Source: Siphonodentalium dalli (lineage: Eukaryota; Mollusca; Scaphopoda; Gadilida; Siphonodentaliidae). Taken from it: a stretch of 64,000 nt of DNA. Position 1 is the stretch's first letter; each line of letters starts with the position of its first letter. Shown here one piece after another: positions 24,557 through 36,491 of the stretch. Under the pieces are notes generated by a model that made no database searches, was not told where the DNA came from, and saw only the letters and a program-made list of their open reading frames with translations. A program made the translations under genes and the position numbers. The DNA is taken from assembly GCA_032622095.1 (NCBI GenBank), contig CP136068.1:132749989-132813988 (forward strand), given 5' to 3'.

Positions 24557-25724
24557 ATTTTGATTGAATGTGTAATGATTCTGCATATATGGCTTGTTGA
24601 TCAAAACCTCCTTTAATAGTTCGGCTTGGTCATGGCATCCGACACATTGGTTGAATGTGTATATATACTGTACATGTAGGTAAATCTCTTGGAATACAAA
24701 TAGTTTATACGCTAAATGCATGTGTGTTGGAAAATTCAACTATATCGGAAATATGCCAGCCTCTGTTCTGAAATGTGAGAGTGCGGCTATATGAACTTGT
24801 AGACACGGATGCAACTATATTTTAAACAACATTGTGCTAATTGTGAATGGATGTCATGTTGACCAAAGACTCTTTTAATAACATCTGTTGCTGTTTCGAG
24901 ATATTTCAATTCTTTAATCTCAATAAACCGTTAAATATGGTATGTGAGATATGAATATTTAAATATATACAAATTTAAATACATACAAAAATAAATATAT
25001 ACAAATTTAATATACAAATAAATATGGTATGTGAGATATACAAATTTAAAGATATACAAATTTAAAGATATACAAATTTAAACAAATGGCAAAAGCACGT
25101 TCAGCAGGTAACTATATAATAGTACATGTAATGTATCAATTGAAGGTACATCCACCCATAACTTATGTCATGAAACCATTAAGTGTGAGGGAAGATCAAT
25201 CATTATAATAATATCGTTTTAATGTGTCGATTGCGGTGTGTTCTAATTTATTGCATGTACCTGTACTGCATGCAGTTTTACTATAGCGCTCATATATACA
25301 TGTATGAGTATGTCAAAATGTTAGTTTTTTTGGACTATAGCTGACACATGCAGTGTGTGATGTAATCATAGCTATAGCAGGTCTTTACGGTTAGATATGA
25401 TAATAAAACCTGTAAAATCCCGTGTTGGGTTGAAGTAGGTATATATAGTGTCACACTTGCCTACATCGTATAGAAAATACTAAGCATCTTCTCTGTGTAA
25501 TCTCAGAAAATGATCACAGACGAAATATATTGTTATTTCATATTACACAGTCCTATATTACTGCAACCAAATTGTGGATAATTGTTCTCAAATTACGACA
25601 ACCTGTAATTGAAAACACCATTTTAAATTTAAACGCGTGGCCTGTTTAGACACAACCTTTGACAACGTGAGGACAAAACTGGACACACAAAAACACTTTG
25701 TACATATATACAATTCTGTTTCCC
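24557..25724. other. AT-rich stretch, no gene recognised
   Basis: At 24951-25082 there is an irregular repeat of GATATACAAATTTAAA-type words. The sequence before 24556 continues the minus-strand LINE frame without recognisable similarity. Nothing else is supported. Confidence 0.4.
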
Positions 25725-26105
25725 TGCTTAAAGACGTATTATGTACTTGTTCGGGTACGTGAACTGATATGTTAGTATTCAGGTGCTACGCCAATTGGAG
25801 GAATGTAGCATTCTACTAACATCACCGGAAATCTGAAGCAAATCGACCGTACCACTCCATAGAAAACATTGTCTAAACTACGCTAAATTGTAAATATTTA
25901 CTACTCGAATCGGGACGTTTCTATCGGCGATAAACTAACGAAAACGATTTCGCCATCAATAGCCACATCATTTAATTCATATATAAGAATGATGGTGTGT
26001 GTTTTCAATTTAGAAATAATATTTGTAAAAGTAACTACTTTGAACAAGATTATTTTCCTTTTCTATTTGATCACCCTATCGGAGTGTTTCACATCACTTT
26101 AAATA
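25725..26105 (+). repeat. Diverged copy of the 485-bp repeat
   Basis: Shares with 21506-22475 the ordered words CTTAAAGACATATTATGGAC (here CTTAAAGACGTATTATGTAC), CATTCTACTAACATC, AAATTGTAAATATTTAC, GATTTCGCCATC and ATATATAAGAATGA. Clearly older than the tandem pair. Confidence 0.8.
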
Positions 26106-26628
26106 CACAAAGTTAGTCCTGTCGTGTTGTTTAATGTTATGTTACACGCTTTGTGCGGGAGAGTAGCGCGTCACTAAGTTGACAAAACGTGTGTCCCAAA
26201 TCGGAAAAAATACCAGGACGAAAAAACATGTGTGTAATACTTATTAATTAAGTTAATTTCAGTGGTCAAAACTTTTTGTCTCCACAATCAAATTTTGAAC
26301 TATTTTGAACATTTTCACATTTTGTATTATATTTATGTTATGGATGCCAGAAAATGAATCATTCATATGTGTTAATTCGAGGAACACATGAAAAGGTAAT
26401 GATAGGCATCTTCGCACTGATTGCTGCATGTGCAACATGGACTGCCCGATATATACTTTTGGAATTTATCAGACTTTAGATCACTGCAATAATTCCGTAA
26501 TCTGGCGTTAAGTACATTATATTGCCTACGTCTTGTACAGATACCTCGGGGGTCTAGTGATATGATCAGTTATTCTAAGATAAGTTTTGAAATCTGAAAT
26601 CGTGTGGACCTCCGTTGTGAACTGGACC
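26106..26628. other. No gene recognised
   Basis: No supported feature. Confidence 0.4.
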
Positions 26629-27005
26629 TTAACCCTTTACCCAACAAACCGGCCAAAACCGGCCAAATAAAGCTTCAACAGCCTAAAATATCTTCGGTCT
26701 GTCTCAATAGAACCATACAAATATGGATATCATTGGAACCGGCTCCTTGACCACATTGTGATAGTTACAGTTATGCCCTGTGCCAATGCATTCTCTTATA
26801 TATGCGAGTCGACCATAGGTCGCCTCGCATATATAAGAGAATGCATTGGCCTAAAAAAAATCTTTTTTTAACACTTTTTAACATTTTATAATTTTTAATG
26901 TGTTAAGCCAATGCATTCTCTTATATATGCGAGGCGACCTATGGTCGACTCGCATATATAAGAAAATGCATTGGCACAGGGCCGTTCTGTTGGGTAAAGG
27001 GTTAA
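26629..27005 (+). mobile_element. TTAA-flanked tandem-hairpin MITE, copy 2
   Basis: Starts TTAACCCTTTACCCAACAAA and ends TTGGGTAAAGGGTTAA, with the long flank on the left (AATAAAGCTTCAACAGCC, TTGACCACATTGTGATAG) and two GCCAATGCATTCTC hairpins at about 26784-26850 and 26908-26974. Confidence 0.88.
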
Positions 27006-27356
27006 CATCAGAAGCATGCCGTTGAATCAGATACGCCCACTGGACATTATGCCATACTCCTAACTACAGATAACGTGTATAAGTTGTGTTAGCCTCTGTC
27101 GATAGTTTATATTCTATTCACACTTGAGGGTGTCTATTGAAAACAAAACTACAAAACAAATATCGACTTAGAGTATGGTGGCGATAGTCAACCCCGCGTC
27201 CTATCAGACAATGTACCCCCGGGAACACAACAAGAATCAATGTAGATTCGATTCCAGTCTTGTAAATGGGTACACGTGTATGAGGTACAGCGATATGCCA
27301 CTTTAACCCTGCCTATACTAGATATTCATCTACATGCGTAGTAGTTCCCCTATGAA

Positions 27357-27411
27357 CTGTTCAGATAATAAGTTCATCACCTGGTAGTTTGTTGAACTTA
27401 TTATCTGAACA
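27357..27411. repeat. Perfect 20-bp-stem hairpin
   Basis: TGTTCAGATAATAAGTTCA and its exact reverse complement, separated by ~16 bases. Too short and isolated to call an element; no gene end nearby makes it a terminator. Confidence 0.8.
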
Positions 27412-27419
27412 TTTCCCAC

Positions 27420-27655
27420 CAACGAATATCAATCGTTCTGTTTTATGTATGTCGTCTGCTTGTATTAATGCACAAATAAACGATACACGCATAGTTCAAC
27501 GAACCTAACAATGACTCGAAAAATACATTAATCTTAACAGCATCATTTCACCACCAGCGACTTATCATGGACTTATCAATCATTCTGTTCTTGTATATAG
27601 TATCTGTTTTATGTATGTCGTCTGCTTGTATGAATACACAAATAAACGCCCCTCC
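27420..27655 (+). repeat. Direct repeat pair
   Basis: TTTTATGTATGTCGTCTGCT followed by TGTAT.AAT.CACAAATAAACG occurs at about 27442 and 27608, ~166 bp apart. Otherwise no gene. Confidence 0.7.
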
Positions 27656-27816
27656 AAATGAATAATATACCGCGAGAATGTGATTTGGGGGGCTAACCGC
27701 GGGATGGTCGAATAGACCGAGAGGTCTGTTCCTTCACCCCTCATTTTTTAGCTTTATTTTAAATACATCAGAAGAAAAAAAAGATAGCAATTTGTAACTC
27801 TTTTTTTTGTTGGTCT

Positions 27817-28140
27817 TTAGTTTCTTTTTCCTGGTAGTGGAGGATTTTTCGAGAGTTTGATGTTGATTTGGCCCTTTAATGTTCGAACGGTGACTCTTCC
27901 GGGTGACGATTGGTGCTGGTCTGGCCCTTTATAGATCTGGCGATCCCTCAGGAGGAATAATTCGTAGTTGGTAAGCTGATATTTCTTTCCTGCTGAGTAG
28001 TGCATGTGTATACTGATACCGCTCCAACGTATACTTTTATAGCTGAATCGGAGAATCCATTTAGTATAGAAAGGGTTAACTGATACGTAAAGATCCACAG
28101 TCCGATTTGAATCCATAAAACTAGAATGCAATATGTTCAT
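27817..28140 (-). CDS. Hypothetical 107-residue basic protein (weak)
   Basis: An ATG-started minus-strand frame of 107 codons. It encodes a basic, tyrosine- and serine-containing protein (begins MNILHSSFMDSNRTVDLYV, ends PPLPGKRN). No signal peptide, membrane segment or domain that I recognise. It lies beside a pyrimidine/AT-rich stretch and no splice sites or polyadenylation signal stand out. It may be chance or part of an unrecognised repeat. Confidence 0.15.
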   Translation of the reverse strand: MNILHSSFMDSNRTVDLYVSVNPFYTKWILRFSYKSIRWSGISIHMHYSAGKKYQLTNYELFLLRDRQIYKGPDQHQSSPGRVTVRTLKGQINIKLSKNPPLPGKRN

Positions 28141-28699
28141 TTCTCATTAAACTGTAATTACAGTATTTGAGAGTAATACATACAATAGCAGACGGGGTAT
28201 ACATGGACATATACATTACACACATATGCATATACACATGTATACGTATTATATTCATCTGAATAACAGTTGTTACGAGAACTTCGCAAGCAAAGTGTGT
28301 TCTCTTCCATTTAAGTATTAGTTTATAACTTCGACCTACAAGTAATTAACAAGAAGATTTAGAGAAGAAAATTAGTCATTCCATCATGACAGAGTTATTA
28401 TTGTTTATGTTCAATAAAAACATATTGATCCACCGTATTCGTAAATAGAAATATTGCTGGTATAATCATATTATCAAGACAATTTCTGGTATAATAGGAA
28501 AACTTCAGATATCTTATTTTCCAACTCCATCGTTGTTTACGACACATATGTTAAGTTTTAAAGAGAACAAGGGAGAGAAACCACAATTGATACGCTTTCT
28601 ATACCAGCACATATAGTAATAGGTAGCTGAGCCCACGTCCTCAGAAAATATGTAGCTTTATGGGGCGTTAGATTTTTTGTAAGAACAAAGAGGTCGAAT
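28141..28699. other. No gene recognised
   Basis: AT-rich; ACACATATGCATATACACATG-type dinucleotide-like words near 28220. Nothing codes. Confidence 0.4.
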
Positions 28700-29330
28700 T
28701 CTGGCAAAAATGTTGCTCTAACTTGACGATAATCTGCGTGTTCTCAAATGTGAACCACACACCACATATATTATTTTGAAGATGACTCAAGTTATCATTT
28801 AGATAACGCAAATATTATGATGTATAAGTCGAAAATGGCACATAAGTCCGTCATAAATCATTCGAACTTGAATTGTGTTTTCTGGTAAATGTAAATCATT
28901 TACTAAATGTCAAGAAAGTCAACCGGACAACCCAACAAATGTATTATTTCTGAGCCGATAAAGAGACATAGCTCATCGGACCACGACTAAAATCGAAATA
29001 GGCCCGTGCCTTCTCAAATGTGAAATGTCGAACATTGGGCCATGACCAAATTCGAACTTGATCTGTGTCTTCACAAATGAGAATCACGTACCAACTATCA
29101 AGAAATTTCGTAAAATACTGCTCAAGGTATCATCCGCGGACAACCGAAAAAAAAACACAGCTAGTATATACTAAGTCGAAAATGTGGCATAACTCCGTCA
29201 AAAATCAACGGACCGTGACCAAATTCTAACTTAACCTGCGCGTTCTTGAATATCAACTATAAACCAAATCCCATGAAATTCTAATTAATATTGTTAAAAT
29301 TATGATCCGGATAACTCGGAAGGACGGAAA
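28700..29330 (+). repeat. Degenerate satellite, ~150-190-bp units
   Basis: The phrases CATAACTCCGTCAAAAATCA / CATAAGTCCGTCATAAATCA and AACTTGA.CTGTGT.TTCTCAAATG recur at roughly 28718, 28864, 29053 and 29225. The spacing implies about four old monomers with indels. No coding function. Confidence 0.7.
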
Positions 29331-29456
29331 TACGCACATATAGACGGACGCATGTGCATGCTGATTATAATAATCCCCCGTAATGGTATCGGAGAACAAT
29401 TAGATCGTGCCATTGAACCCATTAATATGAGGGTCTAGTGGTTAGACATTGACATA

Positions 29457-29914
29457 TGTGACCCGCCATATCAAATCCAGTCGGAAGTCGGGATTTGTTT
29501 ACCCTGTGCCAATGCATTCTCTTATATATGCGAGTCGACCATAGGTCGCCTCGCATATATAAGAGAATGCATTGGCCTAACAATTTTTTATCATGTTTTT
29601 TAAATAAATGTTTCTGACAATTTTTAGGACATAAAATAAAAAACATCCATTACCCTGCAGGGAGCCCCACACATATATAGAAGCATATAGAAGAGTGTCG
29701 TCTGCTCATGTTTGTCTGGGGCTCTGTATGGGTGAAATTATAAAATTGTTAAAGAATACAAGAAAAAATTATTAAAATTGTAAAAAATTGTTAGGCCAAT
29801 GCATTCTCTTATATATGCGAGGCCACCTATGGTCGACTAGCATATATAAGAGAATGCATTGGCACAGGGTAAAACAATCCCGACTTCCGACTGGATTTGA
29901 TATGGCGGGTCACA
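29457..29914. mobile_element. TA-flanked MITE carrying the same hairpin module
   Basis: Long TIRs begin TGTGACCCGCCATATCAAAT and run through AGTCGGAAGTCGGGATT, bordered by TA on both sides (29455-29456, 29915-29916). This would fit a Tc1/mariner-type TA target. Inside are two hairpins with the same GCCAATGCATTCTCTTATAT stem as the TTAA elements, entered directly from CCCTGTGCC. The spacer is unique (CAGGGAGCCCCACACATATA). The hairpin module is therefore shared between elements with unrelated ends. Confidence 0.82.
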
Positions 29915-30021
29915 TATACATAAGAGTAAGTTTTACACACTTTGATACAAAATCAGGTTAGCAAATATTCTTCGCTGATAAATGGCGTCCATGCATTCCT
30001 TCGTTTTCAAAAAAGTTGTAG

Positions 30022-30136
30022 ATAATAAAGAGCGTTTAAAAATTTTGTCATCCTTAATTGCAAAGATTACAACGACCGTCTCTTATAAAGAGCGTCCATG
30101 CCTCCGTCACCCAAAAACTGGAACCTATAAAGAGCG
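30022..30136 (+). promoter_or_regulatory. Three TATAAAGAGCG-like motifs upstream of a gene candidate
   Basis: AATAAAGAGCGTTT (~30024), TATAAAGAGCGTCC (~30086) and TATAAAGAGCGTTC (~30127) lie within 115 bases directly upstream of the frame starting at 30179. The last could act as a TATA element ~30 bases before a start site near 30155. The same motif is common in the MITE family B and elsewhere, so it may simply be repeat debris. Confidence 0.4.
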
Positions 30137-30178
30137 TTCTCATTTATAATACTTTGTACTAATATTCAACATATAGTG

Positions 30179-30832
30179 ATGGATTCTTTTGTGTTTCATC
30201 GTGATGCATGTGTAATACGAATGATCACTATATGCGCTTATTTTTTCATTTTCTTTTGTCTAGTAAGCTGCAAATTAACTTGTCAAATCGGACATGGCAT
30301 CTTTAAATATCCAATGAAGTGTTTCCCGGATAATACCGGCATCAGACACTATTATATGCTCATGCGTCAATACGACGTACAATTTATTCCGGAATCGACC
30401 CCGTGTCACACTAAGCTTCATATTACGTTTTTGCACCACCAGACGACTAGACACTTTAATCCTCCAAAGTTCTTAGCAAGGCAATCGGATAATGCCAGTG
30501 GCGATCAAATGAATGCATCAGTGCGCATGCGTCGATATTTCTCTGATCCTATTTCTATACAATGTTATAATGTTCAATACAGAGTGTATACCCTTCACAA
30601 TGCAGCTAATATAGTGTACAACACACTCGGTCATTGTACAGGGAGTCATGGATATACATCGGACAATAACAGCCTTTTGTGCGCTGATATGTTTTGGATT
30701 AAATTGAGACATGGAGTTAATCGTCCTTACTATTTGTATGCACTTGGACACATATTAGTTATATGTGCAGTGTTACCGCAGCGGGGTGGATTCGTGAAGT
30801 GTAATGGAATAGTTACGGTTATTTCCAGGTAA
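30179..30832 (+). CDS. Candidate secreted protein, 217 residues
   Basis: The frame opens at ATG 30179; a second ATG at 30221 would place a textbook signal peptide at the very N-terminus (MITICAYFFIFFCLVSC). The mature region has about nine cysteines, three N-glycosylation sequons near residues 105, 112 and 163, and a hydrophobic stretch late in the protein (YLYALGHILVICAVL). I recognise no family. The frame ends at TAA 30830, but the stop overlaps a good donor (CCAG|GTAAGA, intron from 30829). Either this is a complete single-exon gene, supported by an AATAAA 66 bases later, or it is a first exon whose partners are not found here. Length, start context, signal peptide and upstream TATA-like motifs make it better than chance, but no homology supports it. 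Confidence 0.45.
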   Translation: MDSFVFHRDACVIRMITICAYFFIFFCLVSCKLTCQIGHGIFKYPMKCFPDNTGIRHYYMLMRQYDVQFIPESTPCHTKLHITFLHHQTTRHFNPPKFLARQSDNASGDQMNASVRMRRYFSDPISIQCYNVQYRVYTLHNAANIVYNTLGHCTGSHGYTSDNNSLLCADMFWIKLRHGVNRPYYLYALGHILVICAVLPQRGGFVKCNGIVTVISR

Positions 30833-30897
30833 GAAACTATGTTTTGTTTTGTAGATTTGGTTTTTGGTATATATACATTCCCGTTATGTGTGTAGGC

Positions 30898-30903
30898 AAT
30901 AAA
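30898..30903 (+). promoter_or_regulatory. Possible polyadenylation signal
   Basis: AATAAA 66 bases after the TAA of the 30179 frame. Such hexamers are common in AT-rich DNA, so it is only supportive. Confidence 0.35.
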
Positions 30904-32644
30904 GTATATTTATGAAAAACATTTAATATTATGATCGCATATATCGGTCGCATTAAATTATGTCATGTCTACTTTCTAAATGGTGATACATGTATCCATA
31001 CTTTCGCAAATACCCAGCGAGTACCAGATAACGTAATTCATACAACAACAAAAACAGGTTGATATAAATTGAATGATGCACGGTGGCGTTTGTTCTCAAA
31101 CCATAACTATTGTTCACAAAGAACTTATCTAATTTTATGGAAATATATTTGGAAAACTAGATGCCTTTGACCAATACTGAGGTTAAATTATAAAACATAC
31201 CACTTGGTTTGGTAAAGTGTACGGGTTGTAACTGAAAAGGTTGACGACCATTTCCACAAAGCGAGTAATTATATTACCGAATTCACTATCGTGCGTTATA
31301 CAAATTGTTTTCAATGCTTCGGTTTATAACTGCATAAGTTTAATCGAAACAACAAGTTTTTTCCTAATTAATTTGCCATCTTCGTTTGAGCGTTATAAAA
31401 CAGTTATTATAAAAAGGAAATAAAACTATAATAAGAACATTGAACCAACTAAAGTAACTGATGGCTTTCGTAATTAATTGTGGCGATCAAATAAGTGAAT
31501 TTGTCAACTATAAATGACCTTTAATTGTACCGTTAAATAGACCTTTCCACAGCTGTCAACCAAATATTTATTAGCATGTATTTTCGACTAATCAGCAACT
31601 GAGCCGGTCTTTGGCTGCATTTCAAATTCTGATGCCATCTTTGTTCATCCTAAGTTTGATGTCCGTGCATACATTCAGTGTTAAATTAAAGTAGATACAC
31701 ATAATTATATCAAGTATTGTATAACACTTATAGTGTTGTGAGAAGTGTACTACATGTCCCTTGTCGATATGCAAATACTATATTACCCCCCCCCCCCCCA
31801 CACACACACACACACACACACACATGTGTACATGTATATACATGTATATAACGAATTAATTCAACAATTACACAAAAAAGTACTTCAGAAAATACAAATT
31901 TATATTCAGATATATACATTCGATGAACAAACTCGCAAATAGGAATGGAATATGTATAAAATGCATCTTTTCAAAGCTAAAGACATGACTGGGAAGTAAC
32001 ATTTATGTAGTTATATATATGTAACGGTAATACTGACATATGCCTCGAAATAGAATGCCATTAACTCGCAAAAATAAATCATACATACAGGTACTTGAAG
32101 GCAAATGCCAGTTGCACTGTTGCATGTACATATGGCGCTGAAGACAATATTACTTCTCGTGCCGTTAGCTGTGGTGCAAATGCGTTTTATGTTCAACGTT
32201 CTCATGATATGCATATTTCAGTTCATATTCTGGCAGCATATCGTTTTATTCGACGAAATTCATGTAAGCCACACCGTTCAAACACATGCAGATCCTTAAA
32301 TAACATGTCAATTTTCCATTTTTGTGTGTGTGGACAGTTCGTGTTCAAATATATCGTATCGGGATTATCTGCGTAATTTTATTGTTATTTCTAAAATGTC
32401 AAGAGTCCTATTTTCGAAACCGTTCCTGTTAGAATAATTCTGATTCGATTGATTTTAAAAGGGCATGTGATACTACCTGTGTACCAACTGACGAGCTATG
32501 TGTAAGCTCGCGCGTTCTGTAGTAATTTTAGGTCATGAATTCTGTAGTAGAAAATCAACGAGTTGCGTAGTAAACTTTTGGCACTCTGATCCGCCGTTTC
32601 TATAGACCGATCGGGTCGTTGAAAATTGCACCTAATGCGCATAA
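30904..32644. other. No gene recognised
   Basis: Short frames only. The + strand frame at 32095-32376 is cysteine-containing but has no proper start or signal. The microsatellite is listed separately. Confidence 0.4.
31787..31824. repeat. Poly-C plus (CA)n microsatellite
   Basis: About 13 C residues followed by about 12 CA units. Confidence 0.95.
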
Positions 32645-33631
32645 GATTGTCCATTAATAAATGGACAATCCGTACCTAAATTTTCATTAATTAATGGTCA
32701 ACCCGACCACGCGTGGTACGCGAGCTTGGGATTGTCCACTAAATCACGACATATATATATAATCTGAAGGGTAATAACTCTATAAAGAATGTACCTTTAC
32801 TAAATAAAGGCGATTTGTATGAGAAATTGCAACACCACAATATATCAACTTCGGTGAGTGGGCTTGGGGAGGCTTGGGGTAACGCTGTTTAAAGGCACGT
32901 GAGGCCTTAGTTGTCGAAAATATTCATATTTGTTCCAATCACCGTAAACAGAAAAACATTAAAACGCATACAGTTTCGTTCATATATACCATGACCATCG
33001 CGTAAACAGCATGTTATCATAAATATTTACTATATTTTACCTTAGCAAGAGCCTGATTGTGTTACAGAAGACAGCACAATGCTGCTGGCTAATCACACAC
33101 AAATGGCATAAACGCTCTTTATTCGTTCCATATCAGGAATTCACCAACAAAGAACGCTCTTTATGTTTACCATCATAATATAAACAAACACCAGAAAAGT
33201 AACTTGTTATGCTTTTGTTTACATAACAATGGTCAAAGATATGACAATAACATACTGTTTATGCGATATTTCTTATTTGTATACGGACAAAGTCTGTCTA
33301 CATTTTGTTGTTCTTTCTGTTTGTGGCGGTTTTTGACGGGTGGAAATATTTTCACAGGATACCCACCGCCAAGGCCAACCGTACCTTTAAAAACACTTCT
33401 TCAAATATTTCCGTTGTTTCGTCAAAAACACTTCTTCAAATATCTCCGTTATTCGTCAAAAACACTTCTTCAAATATCTCCGTTATTTAGTTAATACAAA
33501 TTAAATTAAATGACTAGCGTTAATGGTTCTATATAAATGGACAATCCCAAGCTCGCGTGCCACGCGTGGTCGGATTGACAATTAATAAATGAACATTTAG
33601 GTACCGATTGTCCATTTATAAATGGCCAATC
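32645..33631. mobile_element. TIR element with a family B MITE nested inside
   Basis: The ends carry a small hairpin each (GATTGTCCATTAATAAATGG and its counterpart). Inverted arms share CCACGCGTGGT and CGAGCTTGGGATTGTCCA (here and at 33540-33580 in complement). The interior includes the family B MITE and, at 33390-33490, a three-fold 32-bp repeat of AAACACTTCTTCAAATATCT. Removing the MITE leaves a ~480-bp non-autonomous element. Confidence 0.75.
32888..33391 (+). mobile_element. MITE, family B, copy 2 (best preserved)
   Basis: Ends TTTAAAGGCACGTGAGGCCT and AGGCCAACCGTACCTTTAAA, ~18-bp imperfect TIRs. It contains two inverted TAAAGAGCG motifs (ACGCTCTTTATTCG, ACGCTCTTTATG) ~42 bases apart. 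Nearly identical to 52402-52903 and 57735-58238. No ORF of substance. Confidence 0.88.
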
Positions 33632-33819
33632 TTTAAAGAATTGCCTGGAAAATTGATACACATGTATACATTGAATCGATGAGTGTCCGGGATAAGTGTC
33701 GTTGACATCAGACGTCTCAAGTGAACACTATAACAGACAATTAATCACACAAATAGCGTTCATTATCACGTAAAATATATGTAGGAACATGGGTACACAT
33801 GGGTAACCTAGCTGACCAG

Positions 33820-34220
33820 GGGAATATCATGGGATATGTAATCAACGTTCCCTCATAACAACACTCTGGTAAAAGCCCGGTAAACCATGGTTTACCAGGA
33901 TCTAATTACTCTGGTTAATTGTTGGAAAGTCATGTTTACAATAAAAACACTCTGGTAAAAAAAAATCTGTATACCATGTTTACCAGGCTCTCCTCTGATA
34001 AAGTCAGATTTGCAATGATACGATAAGAGATTTGCATTGCTATATGGTAAAAGCCACGTAAAACCCATGTAAAGGGGACATAACCTTGTAAATTCCAAGT
34101 AAATCATGTTAAAGTCAGGTTAACAATGATATACTCTGGTAAAAGCCACGTAAAAGGGACATACCATTGTAAATTCAAAGTAAAGCATTGTAATGTCAGG
34201 TTAAGTATAAACCCATGTAT
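33820..34220. repeat. Degenerate minisatellite (CTCTGGTAAAAGCC)
   Basis: Words such as ACTCTGGTAAAAGCC, GTAAACCATG and CAGGTTAACAATGA recur at irregular spacing, suggesting a decayed tandem array of ~60-80 bp units. Confidence 0.6.
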
Positions 34221-34264
34221 AGCACAACATATACTGTTCTAAGTTATTTCTTCTGGGAAATATC

Positions 34265-34740
34265 TCTTTTAAAAAAAACGCTCTTTAAATGTTTGTATTA
34301 TCTTCTTCATTTCTGAATACATCCGTCATTTAGTCAACATATATTTCTTTGATAAAACAAACGCTCTTTATATAACGCTTTACTTCAAAAGTTATCAGTT
34401 ACTTCAAAACGTAGCACTGCAACCGTGGTGTTTTGTATATGTGTTGGTTCCAGTCAGAGATGGATCTTGTGAATAACTTAGTTCTACATTTCCTAGTATA
34501 AATGTTTTGTGGCAGCTAATAACACATCCTTTGATTTCGAATGAGGTGAGGTAATGCCATATATATAATATACAAGTATATAATACAAGGCGAATGGTAA
34601 TATGAATCTTAGTACTATTTCAAGACTAAAGTCGGGTACATGTATATGTTCCCTTGGAGCAGTTCAGACTTACACTACCGGTCCCACAAAACGTATTTCA
34701 ACCAGCGACACGAATTTAGGTTGGGCAAAAGCACCCACGT
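34265..34740. other. No gene recognised; two AACGCTCTTTA motifs
   Basis: AAACGCTCTTTAAATG (~34275) and AACGCTCTTTATATAACG (~34368), ~92 bases apart, are the inverted form of the TAAAGAGCG motif. No MITE ends were seen around them. Confidence 0.4.
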
Positions 34741-34744
34741 GATA

Positions 34745-34830
34745 ATCCAAAAGTCATATTGGACTCCCGAATGTCATATTGGACTCCCGAATGTCATATT
34801 GGACTCCCGAATGTCATATTGGACTCCCAA
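34745..34830 (+). repeat. 20-bp tandem repeat, four units
   Basis: GTCATATTGGACTCCCGAAT is repeated about four times almost without change; one more partial copy occurs at ~35177. Confidence 0.95.
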
Positions 34831-35284
34831 GTGTGCAATATGAATATTTTATCGGGACTTTGTGACGTCAAGAATTAACTATTGCGAAAATGGATCAGTG
34901 AAATTGTGATGCGCGCGCAACACTGGTGGATTTAGCAGACGTTTCACTTCCGCATTGAGTTTTTTGTCATTCCGTGTTTTCTATTCAAATCATGTTTTCT
35001 GATGATCAAATTCAGGCTTTTATAGAGAATTAAGGGCCAACAAATACCAAAATTAACCACTAAAGTTTTAATCCCAACATTTCGATAAACATACAGATGG
35101 ATAATACAAATGTCATTATACAATGTTGTGTACAGTATGAACGTTTTTCTTGTACTCGTCTGGGTTGTGGTGAAAAGTCATATTGGACTCGACACTGCGT
35201 GTAATCTCCAAACCGACGCTGCAAACATTCAGGTACCTACATCACTAATGTAATCTCTAAACCATTGCTTTAGATGTTTTGATA
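34831..35284. other. No gene recognised
   Basis: Nothing beyond the isolated AAGTCATATTGGACTC word. Confidence 0.4.
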
Positions 35285-35392
35285 AATGCTACAGTAATGC
35301 CCAAAGTAATTGACTCATTAACTATACAGCAGAATTATGGGTAACTTTTCAGGATATAGTCGGAAATATGGCTTGTTGCCAATAATCGGAAA
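35285..35392 (+). repeat. Single arm of the 12827-13034 palindrome family
   Basis: From CTACAGTAATGCCCAAAGTA through CAGCAGAATTATGGGTAACT to GGCTTGTTGCCAATAATCGG it follows the left arm of the palindrome; the second arm is missing. Confidence 0.75.
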
Positions 35393-35754
35393 GATCTTAC
35401 TTCGTTCAATATGACGTTTCACCACAAACTGGACTCGCACAAGAAAAACACATGATATACACAACATAATAAATTTATAGAATATGTAGTTTGCGTTGCT
35501 ATATAAATGATCTCCAACGAATTATGTTGGGATATAAAATTTTGTGACGCGAGTTTGACCAGTTGATTCACAACAAGTCGTTGACGATTTGTGCATCAAA
35601 TTTATCAAACGAGTTTCATAAAATAATTTTGTACTAAATAACGGAGATATTTGAAGAAGTATTTTAACGAAATAACGGACATATTTGATAAACGTGTTTC
35701 CAAAGAGCGTATCTGCCTAGGGAATTTGCTTATATAAACGGTGGATCCAGGAAG

Positions 35755-36275
35755 GATCAGGTGCAAATTTGGTTAAAATCGGTCCAGGGGCTGGGAGAAA
35801 ATCCGACCACACAGTCAGGTCCTACTCTTGTATATGTAGATATAGAATTATGCAACTTCAATATATCCTCACGATAATAGGTTCATATTGGATTTACTTG
35901 ATTCTGGAATAAGCCCAAAGTGGACCTATATACTCGTTATTTCGTTGGATGGCGCGGGCAACAGTGAAAACATGTTATGAAGAGCGTATATCTGGCGCTG
36001 CAACATATCCTCGTGCACATAGGTTAACATGGACCTAAATATTCACATAGGTTCATATTGGACTTAATTGATTCTTTATTCCCATAATGAGCCTATTTTA
36101 CTTTTTTGTTTTATTTATTTATCTGCATTTGTTTAGATAAATAATTGAAAAACTAACACCGTGATAACCTTCGCCAGGGTACCCCGAGTCACTAAACTAA
36201 ATTTGGTTGAAATCGGTCCAGGGGGCTGGGAGAAGAACGGGCCGACAGACATATCCTACTCTTCTATATAATTAT
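35755..36275 (+). repeat. Cluster of dispersed repeats
   Basis: GGTTAAAATCGGTCCAGG near 35771 and GGTTGAAATCGGTCCAGGG near 36203 match the family at 13690-13800. Between them, AGGTTCATATTGGA (35879, 36050) and TGGCGCGGGCAACAGTGAAA resemble in complement the element at 57292-57714. Confidence 0.6.
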
Positions 36276-36491
36276 ATAGATGATAAAGTAGATCATGCCA
36301 TGAATATCTACTATATCTAACACCCGTAGAAATCATATTCCACCAGTACAAAACCTGGGAATTTTTTTAAGTTTTGACAGGGAACCATACAATATTGAAA
36401 AAATAACGCGGAGAATACATTTTTTAGTTACTATCTGTTCCTTGGTAATGTACTTCACTGTAGGTGAAGGTCCCAACACGAAATTTCACGA

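Noticed and set aside
30000-30140. CRISPR-like spaced repeats of AAAGAGCG
   Set aside because: The motif is too short, spacing is irregular, and the context is a eukaryotic genome.
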